Assembly (NCBI GenBank): GCA_002724315.1
Contig: PBOJ01000040.1
Location: 45,010 to 109,009, forward strand
DNA: 64,000 bases
Source of the DNA: Planctomycetaceae bacterium
GTDB lineage: Bacteria > Planctomycetota > Planctomycetia > Planctomycetales > Planctomycetaceae
Direction: 5' to 3'
How positions within the stretch are numbered: position 1 is the first letter of the stretch; each line of letters starts with the position of its first letter. Below are positions 31,895 to 41,352 of the stretch, piece after piece. The notes under the pieces are model-generated. The model had not been told where the DNA came from, did not search any database, and saw only the letters and a program-made list of their open reading frames with translations. Position numbers and translations under genes: made by a program.

Positions 31895-33571
31895 TCAACC
31901 GGACCTCACCCCGTCGTCTCCTCGACCGGGCAACACGGCGGACTCCAGAAACGGCTTCCGGTCGTAACGCCGACCGTTGAGCCAATGGCCCACCCACGTG
32001 GAACGGACGAAGTGATGGTAGGTCGGAACGCCCACCATCAGTGCACCGGCGAGATAGGCCAGAAACTTGAGGAAAGGAGGCCAGGACAAATCTCCCAGCC
32101 ACAACGACATCTCGAACTGAACCGGAACGTGGACCAGGTACAACCAGTAAGCGGCGTCTGAATAGTACCGGACCTTGTCGCTCTGCTCTGAGAAGCACTC
32201 CTCGAAAAACCCAAACCAGGCAACGATCAGTAACCACGTGGCAACCGCGTAAGCATAAAAGTACCCTGCCGCCTCCCACCGCGTCCTGGGGTCATCAGGA
32301 CGCAGCGAATCCGGAAAAACGGCGTGGAGCAACGCGGCATTGATCGGCTTGCGGACAGAACCGGGGCGTTCCTCCACAGGCTTCATGACCCAGGATTTCC
32401 ACTTCGGGTTCTCATCAAGACCCGCATCGGCGCAACGTTCGATCGTTGCCAGATCAAAAGAATCGATGACATTCTTGTTGATCTGCAGAACCAGTCCGAA
32501 GGCTTTGTCCGAGGTGAGACGCTCACCTCGCCGAACCATCGCCAGGTATTCCGGATCAATCCGTTCACGGATGGCGCGTCGAACCCGATCCTGCTTCGCA
32601 TTCCCATCCGAGAGCAAATCTGACCGAAACCGGGCTTCATCGACAATCACCGTCAGGTCCATCTCGGGCACCACCGGACCAACACGAGTGCGGTGCTGTT
32701 TCCAGTCACCAATAAAAACCGTCGCCAACGCCACGGCTAACAGCGAACCGGCGAGCATCTTCAACCGCCAGTTGCGGCCCACCCGTTGGATCAGGTCCGG
32801 CTTCACGTACAGGCACCATCCGATCCAGAAAATGAACCAATAGCACGCCGTCCCGATCCAGCTGGGATTCAAAGGCCCGACATGCACTCCAAACCAACTG
32901 TTGCGCCAGAACATCAGCACAGCGACTGGAACCGCCAGGACCGGGACGCAGAACGTCGAGCCGGCAATTTCCTCGACTGCCGACTGTACCCGACGTCGCA
33001 GGTAGCCCGACCGGTCCAGAAACCGGTCGCAGGCAAATCGGCAAACAACGCTCAGGACGTAGAGCAGGCAGAGCGTTTCCAGAAACCAGAGGTGATATGG
33101 CCACTGATTGCCGATCTCAGACGGCATATCGAGAAAGTGCTGGAGCGTGTGATCCCAACTGCCCAGTTCGGTCTGGATGCGTCCGGTCTGAAGGCCACCG
33201 CGAATCTCTTGCCAACGGAGGAGTGGAAACAGGACCAGCATTCCAACGAAAAGAGGCAACACGACCCGCGTTGTCCGATTCCGGAGAAACGACCGCATCC
33301 CCCGTTTGGCGACCAGCAAGTGGGCAAAAAAACCCGCAATCACAAAAAACGTTTGCATGCGGAAGACGTGGATCCAGCACGCAAAGTACAGGAACCCCGT
33401 GTGGCCGCGTGGATCAGAGCGCGAGTTGAAGAAGTACTCGGGCATCATGAGCCACGCGGCATGGAGGACCAACCCCAGTAGCATCATGACTGCTCGCAGC
33501 GCATCCAACGAATGGTATCTGACCGACGCTCCTCTGGAAGAACCCGTCTCCTCACCACTGCTACTCATCAT
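31895..33571 (-). CDS. Membrane acyltransferase (acyltransferase 3 / OafA-OpgC type) with inserted loop
   Basis: A 558-residue integral membrane acyltransferase, predicted to move acyl groups onto exported carbohydrate. The first helix has RYHSLDALRAVMM and the family's R-X10-H motif (R26, H37). About ten hydrophobic helices follow, including FRMQTFFVIAGFFAHLL and WFLETLCLLYVLSVV. Between helices there is a hydrophilic, charged insertion of about 145 residues (roughly 290-435) that is not part of the normal core and makes the protein longer than the roughly 350-400 residues common in the family. Two ATG codons are adjacent (33571 and 33568); the second has the better spacing from GAGGGA. The gene is near but not overlapping PAC2. 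Confidence 0.84.
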   Translation of the reverse strand: MMSSSGEETGSSRGASVRYHSLDALRAVMMLLGLVLHAAWLMMPEYFFNSRSDPRGHTGFLYFACWIHVFRMQTFFVIAGFFAHLLVAKRGMRSFLRNRTTRVVLPLFVGMLVLFPLLRWQEIRGGLQTGRIQTELGSWDHTLQHFLDMPSEIGNQWPYHLWFLETLCLLYVLSVVCRFACDRFLDRSGYLRRRVQSAVEEIAGSTFCVPVLAVPVAVLMFWRNSWFGVHVGPLNPSWIGTACYWFIFWIGWCLYVKPDLIQRVGRNWRLKMLAGSLLAVALATVFIGDWKQHRTRVGPVVPEMDLTVIVDEARFRSDLLSDGNAKQDRVRRAIRERIDPEYLAMVRRGERLTSDKAFGLVLQINKNVIDSFDLATIERCADAGLDENPKWKSWVMKPVEERPGSVRKPINAALLHAVFPDSLRPDDPRTRWEAAGYFYAYAVATWLLIVAWFGFFEECFSEQSDKVRYYSDAAYWLYLVHVPVQFEMSLWLGDLSWPPFLKFLAYLAGALMVGVPTYHHFVRSTWVGHWLNGRRYDRKPFLESAVLPGRGDDGVRSG

Positions 33572-33774
33572 TCCCTCACATCGCCGCCACGAGCATTCGA
33601 CAGCCCCTGGACAACACCGTTTCCGTGGTCAACCCAGCCAATCTCGCACATCGTCGGTTCCAACTGCAAGCAGCCTCGCAACCAGGAAAATTGCTCTAGC
33701 ATGGAGCATGTCGCTTCGGTCTACTCCTCCGAACGAGAATGTTCATGCTGCTCGAAACTCCGTGAGGGACACAC

Positions 33775-34335
33775 ATGGAATTCCTTGGTGAACTGTGGGT
33801 GCCGATCCTGGTATCAGCGGCAGCGGTCTGGGTGGCAAGTTCAATTCTCCACCTGGTCATTCCGATCCACAACAACGATTACGCGGGACTGCCCGAGGAG
33901 GACGCGGTACTCGATGCCATGCGACAACAGCCACTGCCTCCGGGGGAATACGCCTTTCCTTTCTCCGCATCGATGAAGGAACTGGGCGAACCGGAGATGA
34001 TCGAGAAACACAAGCGGGGACCGGTCGGTTTTCTGACGATCCAACCCAACGGCCCACCCGGCATCGGCAAGAACCTCGCCCTGTGGTTCGCCTACTCGAT
34101 CGTGATCAGCATCTTTGCCGCCTACATCACCTCGTTCCTGACGATCAACTCGGCCAGGGAGGCCTTCCGCCTGACCGGCACGGTCGCGGTCCTCAGCTAC
34201 GCGGTGACCCACGTCCACAACTCGATCTGGAAGGCACAGCCCTGGAAGACAACAGCGAAATACCTCTTCGACGGGGTCGTCTTCGGACTCCTGACCGGTG
34301 CGGTGTTCGCCTGGCTGGGCAACTGGGGGGGCTAG
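33775..34335 (+). CDS. Conserved-looking membrane protein, function unknown
   Basis: Not recognised. The 186-residue product starts with a hydrophobic helix (residues 5-30), continues with a soluble stretch of about 65 residues (NNDYAGLPEEDAVLDAMRQQPLPPGEYAFPF, ...), then has about two or three more helices from residue 100 onward (LALWFAYSIVISIFAAYITSFL, FDGVVFGLLTGAVFAWLG). GAGGG stands about seven bases before the ATG. The soluble stretch is probably on the outside or inside of the inner membrane. Neighbours (acyltransferase, DUF1501) give no firm clue. Confidence 0.72.
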   Translation: MEFLGELWVPILVSAAAVWVASSILHLVIPIHNNDYAGLPEEDAVLDAMRQQPLPPGEYAFPFSASMKELGEPEMIEKHKRGPVGFLTIQPNGPPGIGKNLALWFAYSIVISIFAAYITSFLTINSAREAFRLTGTVAVLSYAVTHVHNSIWKAQPWKTTAKYLFDGVVFGLLTGAVFAWLGNWGG

Positions 34336-34434
34336 CGACACTGCCTGACACGTAGCCGGTGCTTCTCTTTGCGTCGGTCGCCAATTGACGATAGCCTGAA
34401 TGGACTGCATCTGAATCCCGCGGATCGTCTCAGC

Positions 34435-35811
34435 ATGCCATCTCATCAATCGTCCTCCGGTTGCGCCGAATTCCGGCAACACACCTCGCTTTCCCGCCGC
34501 GGATTTCTCCGTGCCGGTGGCCTGGGGCTGGCCGGTCTCTCGCTGGCCGACCTGCTCTCGATCGAGGCCCAGTCCGCCCCGCGGACCACAAATGACAACT
34601 CGGTCTTGATTCTCTGGATGCGGGGTGGACCGTCTCAGCACGAGACCTGGGACCCCAAGATGCAGGCTCCGGCCGAATACCGCGGAGCCTTTGGCTCGAC
34701 CCGCACCAGCGTTCCGGGAATCGAGATCTGTGACATGCTGCCACGATCGGCACGTGTGATGGACAAGTGGTCCATCATCCGCAGCCTGCACCACACAAAC
34801 GCCGGACATTCGGCCGGGGACCAGATCCTGTTCACCGGCCATCCGCCCGGTCCCGATCCCACCGTCAACATCCATCCCAGTTGTGGATCGATCGTTTCCG
34901 AGCAACTCGGACATCTGACCCCCGAGTTGCCGCCCTACGTGATGATCCCCCGACAGGTCCCCGGCACCGACTCCGCCTACCTCGGTGTCGCTCACAAGCC
35001 CTTCGAAACACTCTCGGATCCGGCCACCCACAAACCGTTCCAACTCCGGAATTTCTCGCTGGTCGAGGGCATCAGCGACCAACGCTTCGGCGACCGCAAG
35101 TCGCTGCTGCAGGAATTCGATCGTTTCCGCAAGGGTGTCGACCAATCTGGACAACTCGACGCGATCAGCGACTTCCAGCACCAGGCCTACGGCATTCTCA
35201 GTTCCGACCGGGCCCGCCGAGCCTTCGATCTCGACGCCGAACCCCGCAGTCTCCGCGAACGCTACGGGTTCATCGAACGCTACAACCCGATGGACCCGCG
35301 ACGCTGCAGCGCCAGTGCCTTTTGCCAACGGCTGGTCCTGGGACGCCGCCTGGTCGAAGCCGGGGTGCGTCTGGTCACCGTCGACTGCCGCTGGTGGGAC
35401 ACTCACGTCGAGGGCGTCGACTCGATGAAGAACGGATTCTTGCCCCGCTGGGACCAGAGTTTTTCGGCGCTGATCGAAGACATGCACGAGCGGGGCCTGC
35501 TGGAAACAACCATGGTGGTGGCCTGGGGAGAATTCGGCCGAACGCCGAAGCTCAACAAGACCAACGGCCGGGACCACTATCCCAACGTCTTCAGTGCCGC
35601 GGTGGCCGGCGGTCCGGTGCAGGGTGGCCGGGTGGTCGGGTCGTCCGACAGCAAAGGGGCCTACCCGCTGAACAACCCCAAGTCCCCGCAGGACGTGCTG
35701 GCAACCATGTACCGCCACCTCGGCATCGACCCCAACAAGCACTATCTCGATCATTCGGGACGGCCGATCGCCACCCTGCCGTTTGGGAAGCCGATCGAAG
35801 AACTCGGCTAG
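34435..35811 (+). CDS. Tat-exported DUF1501 protein (sulfatase/alkaline-phosphatase-like fold)
   Basis: A 458-residue exported protein of DUF1501 (PF07394), which falls in the alkaline phosphatase/sulfatase superfamily. The N-terminal SRRGFLRAGGLGLAG is a twin-arginine signal. The core carries LILWMRGGPSQHETWDPK, the NAGHSAGDQILFTGHPPGP region, WWDTHVEGVDSMKNGFLP and VVAWGEFGRTPKLNK with the GRDHYP segment, all typical. Metal ligands are presumably among these Asp/His residues. Function in planctomycetes is unproven; association with secreted carbohydrate enzymes suggests release of sulfate or phosphate from polymers. The frame is open to 34369. The propeller gene follows by 9 bp. Confidence 0.87.
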   Translation: MPSHQSSSGCAEFRQHTSLSRRGFLRAGGLGLAGLSLADLLSIEAQSAPRTTNDNSVLILWMRGGPSQHETWDPKMQAPAEYRGAFGSTRTSVPGIEICDMLPRSARVMDKWSIIRSLHHTNAGHSAGDQILFTGHPPGPDPTVNIHPSCGSIVSEQLGHLTPELPPYVMIPRQVPGTDSAYLGVAHKPFETLSDPATHKPFQLRNFSLVEGISDQRFGDRKSLLQEFDRFRKGVDQSGQLDAISDFQHQAYGILSSDRARRAFDLDAEPRSLRERYGFIERYNPMDPRRCSASAFCQRLVLGRRLVEAGVRLVTVDCRWWDTHVEGVDSMKNGFLPRWDQSFSALIEDMHERGLLETTMVVAWGEFGRTPKLNKTNGRDHYPNVFSAAVAGGPVQGGRVVGSSDSKGAYPLNNPKSPQDVLATMYRHLGIDPNKHYLDHSGRPIATLPFGKPIEELG

Positions 35812-35820
35812 CAAAACACC

Positions 35821-36996
35821 GTGCCAGATCCCGCCCGCCGGACCCGACGTCAGTTCCTCGCCACGGCCACCATGGTCGGTTGCGCCACGTTCAGCCGGAC
35901 TTCTGCCCGGTCACCCGCTGTCGCCAAACCACTCGACAACAACCTCCAGGTCGTCGACCTGACCGATCTCGACGGCAAGTTGCCCCTGGTGATCGAGCGA
36001 TCTCATCAGGTGCTGCGACAGACCGAGGACTGGGAACACTCGACCTGGAAGAATCCTGCCTGGCCCAAGGGGGGAGGCGACACGGTCGGCTACCCCTCGG
36101 TCGTCCGCAATACTCACGGACCACATCCCGACGGGCAGTACTACCTCTTCTACGCTCACCACGACCCCCGCTCGGGCATCGGAGTGGCCGTCTCCCGCTC
36201 GATCACCGGCCCTTACTCCAAGAAGGTCCGGGTTCCCGGGCGATCCGACAACCAGGTGGTGCCCAGTTTCCACGCCAGTTCGAAGAATCCCGACGACCCG
36301 TCTCACAACTCCAGTCCCTGGGTCGTGTGGAACCCAGAACAGCGGAAGTGGTTCATGTACTTCCACTTCTTCAACCACGGGCACACCGCCACGACCAACT
36401 TCCAGCCGACCGCGTTGGCGACGTGCTCCGACCTGGCATCACACCGATGGACAATCCGCCCGGGACGGGTGCCCGGTACCGTTCCGGCCTGGCTGCCGGT
36501 GCTGCCGACCACCCGGAAGGCCTGGGCCAACGAGGCGTCCTCCTACAACTCCGTCCACCGGCTCCCCGACGGACGGTGGCTGGGATTCATCCGTGGCACG
36601 TCCAACGACGGACGTCCCACCAGGCTGGGATTTGCCACCTCCCGTAACGGCGTCGCCTTCGACTACTTCAAACAGAACCCCATCCTGCACGCCGACGACG
36701 GTGGAGGTGGACGCAAGGGAGTCTATCGCCCCGGTTTCATTGGTTTTCTGGGCCATGCGTCCGGCTTACCCCGGTACCTGGTCGCCTGGCAGGAAAGCCA
36801 GCCCTTTGACGGAGACCCCCGACTGATTTACGGATACACGTCGGACTTCAAGTCGATCACCCGAGATCCCCGCGGCCACGTCCGCTGGGAGGGATCCGAC
36901 GGAGCCATCAGCGCCTGGCGGGACGGGAACCGCCTGTTCCTGTTCTCGGGCAAACACGTGCATGAACTCAAACTGCCGGTAAAGACCCGCAGTTGA
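35821..36996 (+). CDS. Tat-exported five-bladed propeller (GH43/GH32-like)
   Basis: A 391-residue protein. The N-terminus RRTRRQFLATATMVGCATF is a twin-arginine signal beginning at a GTG nine bases after the upstream stop. The rest looks like the five-bladed beta-propeller of the GH43/GH32 superfamily: YPSVVRNTHGPHPDGQYYLFYAHHDPRSGIGVAVSRS, SPWVVWNPEQRKWFMYFH, and TSNDGRPTRLGFATSRNGVAFDY repeats. An invariant catalytic acid set could not be assigned by eye, so enzymatic activity is uncertain. The pair with the DUF1501 gene repeats the association seen in modules at 42-48 kb and 53-59 kb. Confidence 0.75.
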   Translation: MPDPARRTRRQFLATATMVGCATFSRTSARSPAVAKPLDNNLQVVDLTDLDGKLPLVIERSHQVLRQTEDWEHSTWKNPAWPKGGGDTVGYPSVVRNTHGPHPDGQYYLFYAHHDPRSGIGVAVSRSITGPYSKKVRVPGRSDNQVVPSFHASSKNPDDPSHNSSPWVVWNPEQRKWFMYFHFFNHGHTATTNFQPTALATCSDLASHRWTIRPGRVPGTVPAWLPVLPTTRKAWANEASSYNSVHRLPDGRWLGFIRGTSNDGRPTRLGFATSRNGVAFDYFKQNPILHADDGGGGRKGVYRPGFIGFLGHASGLPRYLVAWQESQPFDGDPRLIYGYTSDFKSITRDPRGHVRWEGSDGAISAWRDGNRLFLFSGKHVHELKLPVKTRS

Positions 36997-37036
36997 TTTC
37001 CACCGTGCATCCGATCCTGCAAGATCGAGTCCCACG

Positions 37037-38365
37037 ATGAATCGGCACACCCTGTCCAGACGCCGATTCCTGGCAGCCGGAGCCGCCGCCACAACCGCGG
37101 GCCTCGAGTCTCTGGCCCACGCATACCCAATCCGTTCAGCCAACGAAAAACTCAACATCGCCATGGTTGGCGTCGGCAAGGGTGGCGTCGGGGGCGTGCT
37201 GAACCTGCCTCGGATGGCCCGCGAGAACATCGTGGCGATGTGCGACATCGACGAGCAGTACGCCGGCCCAAATTTCGAGAAGTACCCCAAGGCGAGGCGG
37301 TGGACCGACTTTCGCCGGATGCTCGATCGGCAGAAGGACATCGACGCGGTCGTCGTCAGCACACCTGATCACAGCCACGCCGTGATCGCGATCACGGCCA
37401 TGAGACATGGCAAACACGTCTACTGTGAAAAGCCGCTGGCCCGGTGTATCGGCGAAGTCCGGCAAATGCGTGAAGTGGCTCGCCAGACGAAGGTTGCCAC
37501 ACAGATGGGCAACCACGGCACCTACGAACCGAGTTTTCGCAGGGCGGTCGAGATCATCCAGTCGGGCGCGATCGGCCAGGTAACCCAGGTGCACACCTGG
37601 AGCGACCGCCCGCTGTCGTTCTGGAAACAGTCGGTGGCCCGACCGAAAGACACACCACGCGTTCCGGCTCACCTCGACTGGGACCTTTTCCTCGGACCGG
37701 CTCCCGTCCGGCCCTACCATCCCATCTATCACCCCTTCACCTGGAGAGGCTGGTGGGATTTCGGCACCGGCGTCCTCGGCGACATCATCTGCCACACGGT
37801 CAACATGGCCTACCTGGCGCTCGACCTGCAGTATCCCACGCGAATCTCGACACGCTCGGAAGGTCTGATGGCCGAGACGGCTCCGAAGTGGGCCGAGATG
37901 GTCTTCGAGTTCCCCGCCCGCGGCAAGCAACCGCCGGTAACAGTCACCTGGTACGAGGCCGGCCACAAACCGCCGCTGGCACTGGCTCTCGGCGAACCGC
38001 TTCCGGGCAACGGGGCCCTGCTGATCGGCGACAAGGGCCGGTTGCTGCAAACCGACATGTACGGGGCCTACCACAAGCTGCTGCCGACCGACCACTACGC
38101 CGACTACACGCCCCCGGCCCAGACCCTGCCCAGGGCGAGGATCGGACATCAACAGGAGTGGATCGACTCGGCCAAGACCGGTTCACCCACGATGGCCAAT
38201 TTCGAGTACGCCGGGCGCCTGACCGAGGCCTTCCTGGTCGGCAACGTCGCTCTCCGCACCGGGCAGACACTCCAATGGGACGGAGAGGCGATGAAAGCAA
38301 CCAACTGCCCCGAAGCCCAACGATTCGTCCATCCCGAATACCGTAAGGGCTGGTCACTGGATTGA
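37037..38365 (+). CDS. Tat-exported Gfo/Idh/MocA family oxidoreductase
   Basis: NAD(P)-dependent sugar oxidoreductase family, 442 residues. SRRRFLAAGAAATTAG is a twin-arginine signal. The Rossmann motif is NIAMVGVGKGGVGGVLN (from residue 40), and the cofactor-side EKPLAR holds E131-K132-P133, the lysine being the usual catalytic base. The C-terminal domain includes DWDLFLGPAPVRPYHPIYHPFTWRG, typical of the planctomycete/Bacteroidetes exported subgroup. Exported members are thought to carry their nicotinamide cofactor with them, consistent with Tat export of a folded protein. It lies downstream of the DUF1501/propeller pair on the same strand and may belong to that sugar-processing unit. Confidence 0.9.
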   Translation: MNRHTLSRRRFLAAGAAATTAGLESLAHAYPIRSANEKLNIAMVGVGKGGVGGVLNLPRMARENIVAMCDIDEQYAGPNFEKYPKARRWTDFRRMLDRQKDIDAVVVSTPDHSHAVIAITAMRHGKHVYCEKPLARCIGEVRQMREVARQTKVATQMGNHGTYEPSFRRAVEIIQSGAIGQVTQVHTWSDRPLSFWKQSVARPKDTPRVPAHLDWDLFLGPAPVRPYHPIYHPFTWRGWWDFGTGVLGDIICHTVNMAYLALDLQYPTRISTRSEGLMAETAPKWAEMVFEFPARGKQPPVTVTWYEAGHKPPLALALGEPLPGNGALLIGDKGRLLQTDMYGAYHKLLPTDHYADYTPPAQTLPRARIGHQQEWIDSAKTGSPTMANFEYAGRLTEAFLVGNVALRTGQTLQWDGEAMKATNCPEAQRFVHPEYRKGWSLD

Positions 38366-38460
38366 AGCGGCGGACTTTTGACATGGGTCGACCGGGGCGT
38401 TATCACGGAGGGGTCCGGGACTGCCGGCCAACGATCACCGCCTGCAACCGGGAGTCCTGT

Positions 38461-40713
38461 ATGTCCCTCCGCGTCAACACTCGGCTCGTTGTCCTCGCTC
38501 TGTCCAGCCTGCTGGCTGCAGTGACGGACCTCCCGGCCCAATCCGAAACCCCTCCCAAACGCCCAGCCACCACCCGCGTCCGCATCAGTGACCAGGGCCG
38601 AATGCAGGCCCTGGTTCGCGAAGGTGAGAAGCTGTTGAAATCGGGTGCCACCACACCCTACGCCAAGCTGCAGGAAGGACTCCAACGGACCGGATGCACC
38701 GTCGCCCTGGCAAAGCCGTCGACAAAGGACCTGTCCGGCCCCGAGTTGTTCAAACGGTCTCGCCAGAGCGTGGTGGTCATCAGCAGCCTCTATTACTGCA
38801 CACGGTGCACCAAGCTGCATGCCACGACAGCCGGCGGAGTGGTGGTCGGGACCTCCGGAGAAGTGCTGACCAATGAGCACGTGATCCGGGGCCGTGCGGA
38901 CCGCAAGAACGAGACCATCGTCGCGATGACCGCCGACGGCACGGTGATCCCCGTCCGCGAGGTGCTGGCCAGCAGCAAGAAGGACGATGTCGCCGTGATC
39001 CGGCTCGACATGTCCAATGCCAGGTCCCTGCCTCCGTTGCCGCTGGGCACCACCCCCCCGCCGGGTTCGGACATTCGGGTGATGAGCCATCCGAACAAGC
39101 ACTTTTACCACCTCAGCAGTGGAATCATCTCCCGCTACTTCCCCGAGACCGGACCGGGCGGTGAGACCGAGGTGATGTCGATCACCGCCGATTACGGTCG
39201 CGGCTCCAGCGGCTGCCCGGTGCTGGACCGCAAGGGCAACATCGTGGGCCTCGTCTCCCGCACCTCTTCGCTCTACTACCGCCAGACCAAGGAGAAGCAG
39301 GAAAACCTGCAGATGGTCTTCAAGCTCTGCGTTGCCGCATCGTCGATCCGAACGCTCACCGAGAAATCGGAACCGTCAGTCGTGACGGCCCTGCCGGCGA
39401 TCAAGCTGAAGGGCCTGCCCAAGACCCGGGGATCCGTCGAGGAACCCCTGTTCCTGAATTCGAACGACGACCTCGACAAGCTGATCCAGGACAAGAAGCT
39501 CTCCCAGACATACAGCAAGCACGTTGACTGGGAGAAACAGGTGGTGCTGGTGTTCCGCTGGTCCGGTTCGGGCCAGGATCAGCTCGAGACCCGCACCAAG
39601 GGAGAAGATCCCGTCACCGTGCAGTTCGTGTATCGCCGCGGAAGGACCCGTGACCTGCGACCGCACCTGAAACTGTTTGTGGTCGAGCGGGGTGTGCAGT
39701 GGATTGTCGAAAGTGGGCCAGTCGCTCGACCCACAACTCCCAAGCCCGTGGGGGCTGCCACCGAGGCCAGCGCCTTCAAAGCGGTCGAGAAGGTGCTTCA
39801 GGTTCGGCGGCGCGGCACGCTGGTGTTCGCTCGGCCGACCACGGCCGGAGTGGATCAACTCGAGACGTTCCTCAAAACCTACCCGAAGTCGTCCCATCGC
39901 GAGGAGGCCCTGTACCTGCGAGGGCTGAGCCTGTGGATGCTGAAACGGTACGACCACGCAGCCGCCGCCTACCGTGTGCTGCTCGACGCCTTCCCCAAGG
40001 GAAAACACACCCGCATGGCTCGGATTCGCGAAGCGGGGGCGCTGCTGTTCTCCGATCAACCACAGCCGGCGCTCGACCGGCTCGACGAGCTGATGACTGA
40101 CTACCCCGACCGCCCCGAGATGTTCGGACGAGAGCGAGCCCACGCCCTGGTCCTGCTGGGTCGGCAGAAGGAGGCTCGTGAGTTCATGGACCACGTCGAG
40201 TCACAGATGCTCGCTGCGGGAAAAGATCGCCTGGTTCCGCGAATGCGGATGCAATTCGCGCCACTGAGAATGGTGGGGCGTCCGCTCAAAGCGTTCCAGG
40301 TCGCCCGCCACGGAGCCAGTGGCCAGATTGACTCCGCCAATCTCAAGGGACAGGTCGTACTGGTTGATTTCTGGGCAACCTGGTGTCGTCCCTGCGTGGC
40401 CGAGTTGCCTCATCTCAGGGCCGCTCACGAGAAGTTTTCCGAGCAGGGTTTCCAGATCGTCTCGATCAGCCTCGACGAGAAACAGGAATCGCTCGACGCG
40501 TTCATCTCGCGAGAGAAAATGAACTGGCTGCACCACTTCGACGGTAAGAAGTGGAAAAATGAGCTGGCAGTGCTCTTTGACGTTCACAGTATCCCGATGA
40601 ACCTGCTGGTCGACCGTCAGGGCGTCGTCCGGGCCGCCAATCTCCGCGGCACCGCCGTCTCAAGACGTGTCGAGGAATTGCTCAAGACGGACGCCGTCGC
40701 ACCGAAGAAATAG
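38461..40713 (+). CDS. Secreted trypsin-like protease / TPR / thioredoxin fusion
   Basis: A 750-residue exported protein. Signal peptide at about 1-27. Trypsin-like domain at about 100-300: H140 in LTNEHVI, D176 in KKDDVAVIRLD and S250 in YGRGSSGCPV form the catalytic triad. A CTRC pair precedes the histidine. An unassigned domain of about 150 residues follows, then TPR-type helices at about 455-600 (GLSLWMLKRYDHAAAAYRVLLDAFPKGKHT). A TlpA/thioredoxin-like domain at about 610-750 has WCRPC (C642, C645) in VLVDFWATWCRPCVAELP. The long open frame begins at 38362, but ATG 38461 opens the signal peptide. It could cleave and redox-control secreted proteins; this joint role is inferred. Confidence 0.87.
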   Translation: MSLRVNTRLVVLALSSLLAAVTDLPAQSETPPKRPATTRVRISDQGRMQALVREGEKLLKSGATTPYAKLQEGLQRTGCTVALAKPSTKDLSGPELFKRSRQSVVVISSLYYCTRCTKLHATTAGGVVVGTSGEVLTNEHVIRGRADRKNETIVAMTADGTVIPVREVLASSKKDDVAVIRLDMSNARSLPPLPLGTTPPPGSDIRVMSHPNKHFYHLSSGIISRYFPETGPGGETEVMSITADYGRGSSGCPVLDRKGNIVGLVSRTSSLYYRQTKEKQENLQMVFKLCVAASSIRTLTEKSEPSVVTALPAIKLKGLPKTRGSVEEPLFLNSNDDLDKLIQDKKLSQTYSKHVDWEKQVVLVFRWSGSGQDQLETRTKGEDPVTVQFVYRRGRTRDLRPHLKLFVVERGVQWIVESGPVARPTTPKPVGAATEASAFKAVEKVLQVRRRGTLVFARPTTAGVDQLETFLKTYPKSSHREEALYLRGLSLWMLKRYDHAAAAYRVLLDAFPKGKHTRMARIREAGALLFSDQPQPALDRLDELMTDYPDRPEMFGRERAHALVLLGRQKEAREFMDHVESQMLAAGKDRLVPRMRMQFAPLRMVGRPLKAFQVARHGASGQIDSANLKGQVVLVDFWATWCRPCVAELPHLRAAHEKFSEQGFQIVSISLDEKQESLDAFISREKMNWLHHFDGKKWKNELAVLFDVHSIPMNLLVDRQGVVRAANLRGTAVSRRVEELLKTDAVAPKK

Positions 40714-40731
40714 GTCGGACGGAACGAATCC

Positions 40732-41352
40732 ATGGACTCGACCGGTCGCCCGCAAAGCCGCCTGGCACGCCCGGCCGACACGGCGGTCGTGCTGATTGAC
40801 GTGCAGCCCCGGTTCGTCGACGGCATGCACGGCGACGCCGAACCGGTATTGGCCCGGCTCGAACAGTTGCTGATCATCTGTGAGTGGTTCGAACTGCCGG
40901 CCCTGGCCACGTTCGAGGAACCGGTAGCCGAAAAGGGCAGACTGCCGGATCGGCTGGAATCGAAATGGCCCGCCGGTGGCACCACGTTCAACAAGCGGTC
41001 CTACGGACTCACCGGCGAACCCGAAATCGTCTCGGCCCTCGAGCAAATCGGTCGGCGGCGACTGGTCGTCGCTGGAGCTGAAACCGATGTGTGTGTCCTG
41101 CAGTCGGTGCTGGGACTGATTGGGTTGGGGTACGAGGTGTTCCTGCTCGAGGACTGCGTGTTCAGTTCAGAGCCCCACACCGACCCAGCCGTGACGCGAA
41201 TGCGTTCGGCCGGTGCGATCCCCTGCACCTACAAGATGCTGTTCTACGAACTGCTACAGACAGACGATCCGCTGGCCTGGCAGGACCAACAAGCCCGGGC
41301 AACGCTGCATGGTTTCGTCGCCCCCGAGTCACTGCCGCCTTTGACCGTCTAG
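40732..41352 (+). CDS. Isochorismatase-family cysteine hydrolase
   Basis: Cytosolic 206-residue hydrolase with the Asp-Lys-Cys triad of the isochorismatase/nicotinamidase family: D23 in VVLIDVQPRFVD, K88 in TTFNKRSYG, C121 in GAETDVCVLQ. Candidate substrates include nicotinamide, ureidoacrylate-like amides or isochorismate; none can be preferred. It begins 18 bp after the protease fusion. Its stop TAG shares the palindrome CTAG (41349-41352) with the stop of the convergent PilT-like gene. Confidence 0.9.
   Translation: MDSTGRPQSRLARPADTAVVLIDVQPRFVDGMHGDAEPVLARLEQLLIICEWFELPALATFEEPVAEKGRLPDRLESKWPAGGTTFNKRSYGLTGEPEIVSALEQIGRRRLVVAGAETDVCVLQSVLGLIGLGYEVFLLEDCVFSSEPHTDPAVTRMRSAGAIPCTYKMLFYELLQTDDPLAWQDQQARATLHGFVAPESLPPLTV

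Noticed and set aside
33841..35814. Minus-strand frame of 657 codons across the membrane-protein and DUF1501 genes
   Set aside because: It covers two genes on the other strand and the gap between them. Its composition is that of a high-G+C shadow.
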